From Ustulina deusta (Eukaryota; Ascomycota; Sordariomycetes; Xylariales; Xylariaceae): a stretch of DNA of 64,000 bases. Both the position numbers and the translations under genes were made by a program. Of this stretch, positions 47,321 through 57,545 are shown piece by piece; positions within the stretch are counted from its first letter, which is position 1; every line of letters begins with the position of its first letter. A model generated the notes under the pieces. The model was not told the origin of the DNA and did no database searches. It saw only the letters and a program-made list of their open reading frames with translations. The DNA lies in assembly GCA_023159155.1 (NCBI GenBank), contig JAJNNX010000006.1, positions 1,178,001-1,242,000 on the forward strand, given 5' to 3'.

Positions 47321-47604
47321 TATTAAATGGGCTGTATACAATATTGTACATAAAAGCAAATAAACACACGTTAATAGAATGTACTGTATTATACTATATC
47401 TAAATCTTGTACTAAAAAAAAAAAAAAGAATGCTTCGTACAAAATAGAATTCCTTTTAAAGAAAGAATTCTGCTAGCATACAAACTAAAACAATAAAAAA
47501 AAATAAAGTCCCTACAGCTAATAGTCTTTATACAAAGATATCTGTTCACCTACGTAATATACAGGTGTACAATATGGTTATAACTAATACTAGTTATTCT
47601 AATA
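47321..47604 (-). repeat. Copia LTR (3' LTR of the element)
   Basis: 284 bp, aligning with 54479-54765. Shared landmarks: ATATCTAAATCTTGTACT followed by an A-run, and GAATTCCTTTTAAAGAAAG. Confidence 0.85.
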
Positions 47605-48002
47605 CTAGCTATTTTTTTTTTAGTTATAACTGCCTATTATACAAAAAAAAAAAAAAAATAACTATATATTATATAACTAACTAAAATATATGTATAATAC
47701 TTTATTTAATAAACGTATCGATTAGATCAGCGATCTAGCTTTACATATAATAGTTAAGTTATTTAGTTATTTATTCTAAATATAATTATAAAAGGCAGGA
47801 TCGCAAAACTAATATCTTAGCTATACAATTAGCTAAAAATATAAACTAGGGATCACTTAATGGCTATCCGGGTCAAAACTAAACCGGATATTCTTAATTT
47901 ATACGCTAGCAAAGTTCATAATTAGCTAGCTTATCTAGTTAGTAAGCTTTGTACGGGCAGTTACTAATTAAAACCTTTAGTATAATATATATATAACCAA
48001 GT

Positions 48003-48170
48003 TAACAAATATCCTTTATATAAAAAGAATATAAAAGTAAGCAAATATATATTACTTCGTGCAAAAAAAACACAAAAATAATAAACAAATATACGTTGTT
48101 TTATATAAAAAGAATATAAAAGTAAGCAAGTATGCATTAGCTCGTGCATAAAAAAGCCCAAATATAAAAA
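48003..48170. repeat. Tandem duplication of about 80 bp inside the Copia element
   Basis: Two adjacent copies of a unit beginning AACAAATAT, both containing AAAAAGAATATAAAAGTAAG and a CTCGTGCA/CTTCGTGCA end. AT-rich; no coding content seen. Confidence 0.65.
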
Positions 48171-48245
48171 ACATTTAAGTTCTTTGCTATTCTTTGTTCT
48201 TTATTACTTTTATAATTTATTGCTTTATATGTCGGTCCATCCTTA

Positions 48246-48311
48246 TATATATATATATATATATATACCCACACCTACATATATATATATATACATATAT
48301 ATATACATATA
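48246..48311. repeat. (TA)n-rich microsatellite
   Basis: Runs of TA interrupted by ACCCACACCTACA. It creates a meaningless IYIYIY open frame. Confidence 0.8.
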
Positions 48312-48837
48312 CACTTATACAATAAACGCTATCCAACTATTTAATAATAGCAGTTATATACTTACTATTATTAAATAAAAGCTTAAATATAATATTATAT
48401 TACTGCCAATAAACAATCCGAACAATTATTGCTTTTTTATTATATTATGCATTAATATAAATACTTATTTTTGCTTTATATAATATATTTATATATATTG
48501 CTAATATATTAGCTTTTTATATATAAACTAATAAAGCCTAAATTACTATTCTACTTTTAGTTAATATTTAAATTCAAATATTATTAATTAAACCGCTTAT
48601 ATTTATAATTATATAAATCTTTTATTACAAAAGTTACTTTTGTGTAGTCCTTATCTAATTGTGCAGTACTACTATTACTGCTTGTATATAGAATGCTTAT
48701 ACGGCCCGCAATAGTTTCTTGTTTTATAGCTATTGCTAAATTATTAAATTCTAGCGTAACGCTTGCGCTACGTATATATGGCAATTGTACAATACTTAAT
48801 ATAGTTATTATATATAAAAAAAAAAAAGTTTTATAAG

Positions 48838-48856
48838 AGGGGGGGGGGGGAGGGGG
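48838..48856. repeat. G homopolymer in the AT-rich block
   Basis: About 17 G with one A, in otherwise AT-only surroundings. A similar GGGG/AA/GGGG tract is at about 54085-54102. Poly-G has no CpA/TpG and so is immune to RIP. Confidence 0.8.
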
Positions 48857-49259
48857 TTTTTAGTTATATAATAAAAAAATAAATATTTAAAAAAAAATAA
48901 AATAAAGTTTGTATTGTTTTTATTTAAAATTAATATATTATATATTACTTTTATTATTTTAACTTTTTTTTTTTTTATAAATACTATACTTATATAATAA
49001 CTTTTTATATTTGTTTAATAAATGCTTCGATTTATACAGTCAGCTTGTTTATTAAAACAAAAGTTTTTAGTACTTAGTTTAGCGTTTGTTTTATAAATAC
49101 GTTAGCTAGGTTGTTTTTTTTATTAATCTATTATACTTTAAAGATTTCTTTTTTTTTATATAATTTGCAAAAAAACATAATATTAATTATTAACTGCTTT
49201 TTTTATATTATACTTAGCTTTACTAAATAATTATATAATAATTTTAAGTTTAAATATAA

Positions 49260-49545
49260 AATAGTTAAAATTAGGGGCAATCCTAACAAGGCTATAATTT
49301 TTTGGAATATTATATAAAAAGTAATAGTGCTATTAAATCTGTTAATTATACTATATAACTTACTTATAAATATATTTTTAGTTACTTGTTTATATTTATT
49401 TAAGTTCTAATATATAATATTGCTTTTGATTTTAAAGCTTAAATTTTTTTTTATATAGCGCTTTATACCTAATATAATAATAAATCTGAACTAAAAAGTT
49501 ATATTTGTATTGTTTGCAAACAATCTGTTCGTAAAAATAAATAGT
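49260..49545 (-). pseudogene. Copia RNase H-type fragment
   Basis: The minus strand reads DRLFANNTNITF-like sequence (visible: NRLFANNTNITF), then FIIILG, LNKYKQVTKNIFISKLYSI and LGLPLILTI. It matches the pattern of fungal Copia RNase H: DxSFANN..., GFVIxL, KCKRVTRSVLASELYA, PLxLCTDS, with RIP-type substitutions and stops. Confidence 0.72.
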
Positions 49546-51065
49546 TTTATATAGTATAGGTCAAATAGTATAAACGTTAAGCTATAATTATAGTTATTTA
49601 TTTGCTATTAAATTTTTTTGTTTAGATTTTTGATGTTATATAGTATAAGGTCTATTATTTGGGCAGTAATACATAGGTTGTACGCTGTTTCTAGCTAGCA
49701 AATATTACTAATATATGCCTTTTTTGCTTATTGCAAAATATATTACTAAGCAAAGTTAGCCGTATAAAAGTTAATTAAATCTAGTTAGTTCGCTTAGCCC
49801 TTCTAAATTAAAATAATCTTTCTTTTAAATAATAGCATAATTTATCTATTATTAAACTTTATAAAGTGGTTTTACTGGAGTGCTTTTTTTAGTTTCGCGC
49901 AAAACTTAGCTTATTAGAATTTATATATTTTTTTTTTTAAAAAGCCTAAGGTTGCAAAACTAAACATATTGTCCGTCTATAAACTAATAATACTAAAGTT
50001 ATATAACAAGTTTTCTATAAACAAAAAATATAAATTATATATAAAAATAGTTATTTTTAGTTTTTTGTAATAGTACTAATAATATATTTTAAACTAATAT
50101 AGCCCTAATTTTATAAGTCTATATAGTAGTTATATAATCTAAAAGATTATTTTATTAAAATATTTTAACTTTAGTTTAGATAGTAGTTATACAATAATTT
50201 TTTTAGCTAGCTTATCTTTTAACTGTATGTACGCCTATATAATATCTTAGAGCTCGCCTAAAACATTAAAGTTATAGATTAAAAAAAAGCCTAGTATAAA
50301 AAATAGTTGCTAGCTTATCTGCTAGATTATAGGCAACTAAATAAAAACTATTTTTTTATTTTTATTATTATAGCTTTATATAATAAGTTAGAACTTTTTG
50401 TATAGCTTAGTTGTTTTTTTTTTAATCTTTTATACGAGCTAGGACTTAAAAATCTAAATATTATTATGCTTAGCTAGGTTATATTTTACGAACTAAAATA
50501 TATTTTATGTAATAAAATTATTAATTTCTGTAGCATCCGATTTTTCGAATAGTCCGCTAGATATATTAATTATGCTATTTTTATATAATTTAATAGCTAA
50601 GGTATAGCTCTGTTCTTTTTTAAAAATTAAAAACAGCTGGTTAATCTATTATATAAAAGTTATAAAAAATTATATAGCTTTTTAGGGGCATTCCTGTTTT
50701 TTTTATATGTTAGGCTTTTAAAAAAGTTATATATTTTTTGTTTTTTTGTTCTAATTATCTAAAAATGTTTTTTTAGTTATATAGTAATAAGGCTTAACTT
50801 AGGTCTATTTGAACCGTATTAAGCTATTTGTTAAATTAATAATTATATTTAACCTTTTAATAGATTTTATTTTATATAGTCTGTTTTAGTTTTTTTTTTC
50901 TTGCTATACTAAGATTTTATTTCGGAAAAAAAACAATAATATATTATATAAAACTGGTCTGTTGCACTAGTTAATCGTATAGTTAATTTTAACTTTTGCT
51001 TTTTTTTTATGCAATATTTTTATAGCTTTTTTTATAGCTTTTGTTTTTTATATAATGTTAAGCAA

Positions 51066-51180
51066 AAGGGGTAAATCCTAATTAACTTTAAGGTATGTTT
51101 TAAAGATTAAAAGGGTTAATACAAGGCTATTCGGCCTAGCAATATTATTTAAAGCTTTAATTATTATTTATAAGATTAAC
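51066..51180 (-). pseudogene. Copia integrase-region fragment
   Basis: The minus strand reads IIIKALNNIARPNSLVLTLL then IFKTYLK, resembling the segment (AVKAxNDTxGPxGLVPTLLVFGxYPR) at the end of integrase in fungal Copia-type polyproteins. The proximity and order relative to RNase H support a Copia element. Confidence 0.6.
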
Positions 51181-54100
51181 TTATTTTTTGTACAATAATT
51201 AATTTTAGCTTTTAATATATTATATATATAATAGAATAGGCTATATGCTCTTTTGATCTTACTTATTGCTTAGTGTGCTTTAATAAGCATTACGTAATAC
51301 TAAAAGCTTATAATTTTAGCTTAGTTCTAAAACTTTTTAAATAAAAAGTTTATACTTAGGTTATATATAATATTATTAAAGGGTTCTTAGTACATATTAA
51401 TCCAATATTTATATAGCATTTCTTAAGTGTTTTGTATAAACATTAATTTAAGAAATATTACTGCTTGGAATAATATAGCAGCGTTGATTATATAAAGGAC
51501 CTATTTGTTGTTTATTTATATAGTATTAATTATTATTTTATAGTTAAAATTATAATTGTTTTTAATTAAAAACTTAAAACGTTAAGGTGCTTGTTTATAT
51601 AACTGGCAATAATAGCAGAACTTCTAGATCTTTTTTAAAATTAAATAATTAATATTATGCCCTGTATAATTAAGTATTTTATATAGTCTTTCTATATAAA
51701 GGTGTCTAAATCGGCAGTAAAGCTATTATAGTTCTATTTCTATAAAAAATATGCTAGCTTTATACGGTCTAATATTAAAGAATAAGTGTTCCTATTTGTA
51801 TATAATAGGGATAGTTTTGCTGTTTCTTTATATAATAACATTTTTTGTATTGTTAAAGTATGCTTATAGGCGATCGGCGTCCTTTAGGAAAAACAGGAAT
51901 AGTGTCGGGCTGTTTAGAATATGGTATATTGTTATACCAAAGGTATTTTTTATTTGTACGGTACTTATAGCTAAAATTGTACTATTACCACCGAACTTAA
52001 TATGTGCGGTTCCTAGTATTTAGTTAATTTTTGTACGAAAATATAATCTAATATAGGCCTTTAGTTATACTTTCTTTACTATTAAGTAATTCGAAGCGCC
52101 TATATTTTATAGTTTGTTTTAGTATTCTATATAATACTAGTTACTTAAAATAAACTAATTAAATAAAACGTCTGTTTTATAGTTCTAAATGTTTTTTTTA
52201 GTTATATAATATATAAACGTATTATTTATTAGAAATTAGATAGATTAGCTTTTGAATTTTTTGTTTATATTTTTATTATTTTTATCCAACTCCGGGTGCC
52301 CTTTATACTCTATTAGGTATATTAAGAACTTTTTAAATATAAGTTTAACGTTATATATTATTTTGTGCGAATTAAAATACTAGCTTTTTATATAAGCTTA
52401 TTTTTAAAAAATATGTTTTATTAACTAATATTTTTCTTTTTAGTATATAAAGCATTTTTTGTTTGTATAGTTACTTCTAAAGTTCTAGTTTTTTAAATAG
52501 TTTTGTTATATATTTAGCTTGCTTAATGATCTAGAAAATCTAGGTCGGTAGCCTTTTATATAATAACTTTGGTTATATCTCCTATTAGTAAAATAAGCAT
52601 TATTATCTTTTTGTATAAAATATTTCGGCATATTGTCTATTGCTACCCGAATATATGCTTAGAAATCAGAAAAAAAACCTTTATATATTGGCTTCTAAAG
52701 TATAAGTGCTATAATTAGTTCGGGTACTCCTTAATACGCTTATATAACAATTATACCTAGTTAGATTTCTCCTTAGTAGCTTGCGCTAAATACTCGCTAT
52801 ACTTTTATAAGTTTATTAATTATAAGTTCTAGTACCTCGTGCGGTGCTAATTCTGGGTTTTTTTATTTTATTTATATAAATATAATCAAAGTCTAGTTAG
52901 CCTAGTACTAATTATAGTTTATATTATTATTAAAATAACTATTTATTATATAATAGATCTTATACTATATTTTTTCTAGTCTAATATAATATATATAATA
53001 CTTTTTTATAAAGTTTTTTAAAATACTTAAAAATATAGTATAATATTAGTTTTTTATTATTTCAAGCTATTAATAAACATTTATAAATAAGCGTACTTTG
53101 TTATAAAGTAAGTCGTATAAACAGCCTATATAGTTCTTTTTTTTTTTTTTTTTTTTTAGAAAAGCAATATACTTTTTAAACAAAAATAGTCTGTTTTATA
53201 TGTTTTTTATAAAAAATAAATCTAAAAAAAGGCTATTTAATATAAGTTCTAGTATTATATAAAGGTATACTTATAGTATAAAAGTTTAAAAAGGGTTATA
53301 GACTACAAAGTATTTATATACTAGTTAGAAGTTTAGTTTATAGCTTGCCTTTAACATATAATTATATATTATTTCTAGCGTATGCTAAGCTTCTATAGTT
53401 AGTTATATATACTTAGGGTTCTAGTCCTTACAGAGTTAGAATTGTATATTCTAGATAAGTATTAGTTTAAGCTATATAAGTTCCAATTATCTGATTTTTA
53501 GTTTTAGTTCTATTTATATAATAGGTTAAAGGGTTAGGGTAAGTTAAAAGGTTTCCTAAAAGGTAGCTCAAAATTATTAACTAAATATAAAAAAAACTAA
53601 TAGTTGTTATATAATAGATATTTAGGCTATTCGGGTTAGAAATCCCAAAAATTTAACAATCTCAAATTTGCTTTATACAATTATAGCAAGTTGTTTATAA
53701 GCTGCGTCTTTTTTAACTAGCTTTTATATATATTTTTTTTTTTAATTATTATTATAAACTTTATATATATATTTCAGTAAATCGTATAAAAATAATCTAC
53801 TATCTATTTTTTAAAGTTTTCTTTAAACGCTTCTTAAAATAGCTATCCGGACCTTTTCATGTTTTAGTATTCAACAAATTAATAAGCAAACTATATATTT
53901 ATTATAACTTTACTTATATAAAATTTATTAAAGTTTTTGTTTTAAAGATTAAAATTAATATAGTTTTATATAGTTTTTATATTAATACTAATATCTTTAG
54001 CAAGTTTTTTATATATAAAGTTCAAGCGTAACTTAGTAAACTTTACTAAAATATTTGGTACTTTTTATACTATAGTAAGGTAAAAGGGGGGGAAGGGGGG

Positions 54101-54478
54101 GAAAAATTAAAAAAAGTTCGTTTGGCTATTATATAACAATATGGTTAAAAGTAGCATAATTATGTGCTATTTTTTTTTTTTTTATATAATATCTTATTAG
54201 TCCAAAAAAAAAAGTTATATTATATAATAAAAAAATAGATTTTTTTGTTTTTTATATAACAAACAAATATTCTATTAGTTCAAAAAAAAAAGTTATATTT
54301 GCTTTATTTTTAAATAATATATATTAACCGGTTAAAAAAAATAATTGTTATATAGTAAAAAAATAAAGTGCAATATAAAGTTTTTTTTATTTATAAAAAG
54401 CTTGGTTCTATTTTTATTTTTGCTAATTTGTAGTACTTTTGCAGTCAGGTTAAAAGTGCTTCAGCAATTACTAATTAA

Positions 54479-54765
54479 TATTAAATAAGCTATATATAAT
54501 ATTATATATAAAAGCAAATAAATACGCGTTAATAAAATATACTATATTATACTATATCTAAATCTTGTACTAAAAAAAAAAAAAAAAAAAATGTTTCGTA
54601 CGAAATAGAATTCCTTTTAAAGAAAGAATTCTGCTAGCGTACGAGCTAAAACAATAAAGAAAAATAAAATCTTTACAGCCAATAGTCTCCGTATAAAAAT
54701 ATCTGTTCATCCGTGCAATGCACAGGTGCACAATATGGTTGTAACCAATGCTAGTTATTCTAACA
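54479..54765 (-). repeat. Copia LTR (5' LTR of the element)
   Basis: 287 bp; begins TATTAAATAAGC and ends TTCTAACA, followed by target duplicate ATAGC. Confidence 0.85.
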
Positions 54766-55882
54766 ATAGCTATTATTTCTTAAATAATATTTATTAAAAT
54801 ATTAATTAAATAATTAATTATAAACAAAAAAACTTTAAAAACTATATAAACTATTTATTTTTTTAGTAGCTTTATTATGCTAGTATATAAGGTCTGTTTA
54901 ATAATATTTATATTTTATTTTTTTAATAGTTTGTTTTTTGTTATAAAGTTAATAGCTTTAATAGTTTATTTAGTTTTAATAGGTTAGATATTTTATATTA
55001 TTTTTATTAGTAGCTGCAAGCTTTTAAATAATATTATTCTAGCTATATAAGCTATTAACTAATAAAATTTGGTTGCTTTATTGCTTAGCTGGACTAAAAC
55101 ATAAATATTTTTGCAAAGTTTTCGAAGAAATATTATTATATTAGCGCTATAAGCAGTATATATATTAATTAATACTAAAAAAGCTATTTTAAAAGCTAGT
55201 TTAAAAAAAAGTTTGGTGTTTTGTTTAGTTATTTTTATATATAAAAATATTAATATTTAGAATATCGGTTAACCTAATGTTTCGGTTTGTGCTTATGTAC
55301 TAGCGGGGCATAGAAGTGCTATAATATTGCTTTTAGATTATATATATACTAATGCGTTAAAGTATTGTTTAAAGATTTTTATATATTTTTAAGCTATTTA
55401 TTTATAGCTAGTATAAATATTTTTTTAAAAAAATTAAACAAAATTATTTAGTATTATTGCTAGTATTATTATAACTTTTCTATAGATTTTATTTTTGTAG
55501 TTAATCTAAATATATTATTTAGTAAGCATGTTTTAAAACAATAAATTAAAATTAAAAGTATTTTTTTTAGTTATTTTAAGTTTTAAAAGTAGGTTTATTG
55601 TTTAAATTTTAGTTCGTTTGGCTTATTATAAGTTAGTTCTTAAAAATATATTAATAACTATTGCTTTTATATATATATTTTTAAATGTTACGGCTAGGCG
55701 TAATAGAGTTGTTAAGTCCTATATTAGTAAGGTTTTCTAGCCGGGGCTAAAGATTATTATTAATTAGACCTTTAGTGTTTTGTAAAGATTAGCTAAAAGT
55801 TAGCGTTATTAGTGTTTTTAGTATAGTATACGCACTACCACTAATAGTAGCTTGCGCACGGATAATAAATAGAAGGAAAGGT
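54766..55882 (-). mobile_element. Probable LINE 5' segment (ORF1 side)
   Basis: 1.1 kb between the Copia element and the right target duplication. Same strong RIP composition. I could not recognise protein motifs. Its last about 90 bp (55790-55882) is less AT-rich, as would fit a LINE 5' UTR escaping part of the RIP. Confidence 0.5.
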
Positions 55883-55896
55883 GGTACTTAATCACT
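55883..55896. repeat. Target-site duplication, right copy (GGTACTTAATCACT)
   Basis: Perfect match to 34427-34440. Composition returns to normal immediately to its right. Confidence 0.85.
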
Positions 55897-56077
55897 GAAT
55901 TAACGATATCACAATTACTCAACTGGCATAAATCACGAAATATTAGGCTTAAAAACGAGCACACCATCCCACGGTTCCCTAATCTCGGCCCAGTAAGAGT
56001 TCAGGTGGCCGATATAATTACATGTTACTTAACTCACCACTACAACGCCGAGAAACTTCTAAGTGTAACGGTCTTGA

Positions 56078-56410
56078 AAATTCCAAGACGAATGGTATAC
56101 CATCAACCAAGAAGGCTTTGACGAGGACGTGCAGCCAGATCCAGCTGATTTTCCACCGAAGTTCGACCCGCTAGTCGTCAGGGCATCGTCAAGAGACTTC
56201 GTAACGGTACAGGATTTCGTATCGGCCGTGCACCCCTGGCTGATGGAGCGACGGGGAGAGATCCTGCGGGCCATCAACGTCGCTAATGAAGAATACACAC
56301 CACCCGCGAGCGCGAGGCTACTAGTATCGGCCACCCGGCCTGAGGAGCTGTCGGTAGAGGACGAGGACGAATGGATGTCAGCATTGAGGTGGAATTACGA
56401 GAGGGAATGA
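56078..56410 (+). pseudogene. 3' fragment of a fungal hypothetical protein gene
   Basis: An open frame from 56078 (after an in-frame TGA) reads about 110 aa: KFQDEWYTINQEGFDED, FPPKFDPLVVRASS, DFVTVQDFVSAVHPWLMERRGEILRA, then SVEDEDEWMSALR and a TGA at 56410. The segment looks like well-constrained coding sequence, and I recall a similar C-terminal half in uncharacterised Sordariomycete proteins. There is no ATG and no upstream part before the target duplication 180 bp away, and no matching part on the left side of the block, so it is a 5'-truncated remnant. It could also be an exon whose upstream exons I cannot see. Confidence 0.5.
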
Positions 56411-57227
56411 ATAATGGCACCAACAGCAGGTGACATCAACAAGTTGATCCGAAGCTTGAGATAGCCGGTTTCATTTCAATTAGGTTTGTAGTACGGAGAC
56501 AGCAATACAATGATTGAATTATCCTCAGACTATCTTCTACCTTTACGCTTCTCTACAAATCCCTTCCCCACGCGCAGCCTAAGTTCCCGCTTCAGAATTG
56601 GTGGGGACAATCCTCCCATTGGGTTTCACATGACAACCTGCTCAACTCGGACAAAAACCGAAGCTGAGATTGGACTTTCCCACTGACATTCTGGAGGTTG
56701 CATGTTCAGACAGATTGCCTAGTAACTATTTTGGTATCTCCCTTAAACAACCCCATTTGTTCATCTCTCACTAGTGTTGCACGGTTCATTGACCGAAATC
56801 TCCACGACCCAGCTCGACGCCAATTTGATTACACCCAGATAGAGGTGCCTTGGGCAGTAGACGACATATTAGCACTAGGTTTCCAGACCGGTATATTGTA
56901 GTTCCAGCTTTGGCTATGACTTCAACAGAACTCGAGGCAGGGCTTTTTGTAAGGCTCCATACTGACTCTTTTTAGTCAGGTTGGGGTTACCCCTATACCT
57001 AACAGGAGTAACATGATATAAGCGGTGTTGTGAAAAAAACAGCCCTTTACACAGCAAAACCGCGAGGCGTCATACATAGTTGGCTAAGTCTCTGGGCCCG
57101 ACTCATGTGCCACAACATATCTCTGTGTGTGTCACGCATTCACCCACGTGCATGACTATTAATGCCCGCGTTTTTAAAGCAGACGAAAAATTTTTTTTTT
57201 TTTTTTTGGATTTCACGTCGAGAATCC
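56411..57227. other. Gene-poor flank
   Basis: 817 bp of normal composition. A 19-nt T run lies at about 57188-57207. Open frames here start at non-ATG codons and have no family resemblance. Confidence 0.45.
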
Positions 57228-57545
57228 GTAAGATCCAAGCGCGCAACGATCTAACTCTCAGTTGAACCAGCTAGTGTAAAACGGAGGATTTACAAAGGCA
57301 GCCCCTGAAGTCCCATCTGGGAGACTCCACCATGACAACAATCTCCAGCTTAGTCGTTATTTTAGCTGTGGGCTGAGAGAGACGCCGAACTCTGGGAAGT
57401 TTTACGCTATAACCCTAGAGTACCAACCAGAACTTGGACTATATGTAAGATTTATCCTTAGAACCCTAGACCTAAGACGTGGTATCCCGGTCTCCTAGGG
57501 TAGTGGAGCTATTTGCTAATATATTAAAGCCTACAGTAATACTTG
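57228..57545. repeat. Dispersed repeat, right copy (little mutated)
   Basis: About 318 bp aligning with 33478-33779 in the same orientation. It keeps C and G where the left copy has T and A. The minus strand contains a fairly open frame (GSKDKSYI, then TAKITTKLEIVVMVESPRW), so the unit may be a piece of a transposon coding region. Ends at GCCTACAGTAATACTTG like the left copy; sequence beyond differs. Confidence 0.8.

Larger units (their letters stand above)
47321..54765 (-). mobile_element. Copia-type LTR retrotransposon, RIP-mutated
   Basis: 7.45 kb with direct LTRs of 284 and 287 bp. ATAGC occurs directly before the left LTR (47316-47320) and directly after the right LTR (54766-54770), a 5-bp target duplication. 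LTR ends are TA...TA/CA, as TG...CA after RIP. On the minus strand an integrase-type fragment (51.1 kb) precedes an RT/RNase H fragment (49.4 kb), the Copia order. The internal region of about 6.9 kb is long for Copia, so it may hold extra sequence, perhaps in the less mutated 47.6-48.8 kb part. Confidence 0.85.
34441..55882 (-). mobile_element. LINE (non-LTR) retrotransposon interrupted by a Gypsy and a Copia element
   Basis: The whole AT-rich block is read as one LINE on the minus strand: 5' end at 55882, 3' end with a (AATC)n tail at 34441-34465. Its own sequence is 55882-54766, 47320-45155 and 37574-34466, about 6.4 kb in total once the Copia (47321-54765) and Gypsy (37575-45154) insertions are removed. 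Reverse-transcriptase and linker remains are identifiable (separate entries). Variable-length target duplication (14 bp) and a simple-repeat tail are typical of LINEs. RIP has changed nearly every CpA and TpG, so no ORF survives. The assignment of 54766-55882 to the LINE 5' part rests on geometry only. Confidence 0.8.

Noticed and set aside
48184..48378. Frame with IYIYIY repeats
   Set aside because: Translation of a TA microsatellite.
51751..52023. 90-codon frame in the Copia element
   Set aside because: On the strand opposite to the element's coding relics; hydrophobic by composition.
34441..55882. Centromere or AT-rich satellite explanation for the block
   Set aside because: Target duplication, LTR pairs and retroelement protein relics explain it; no satellite array is present.
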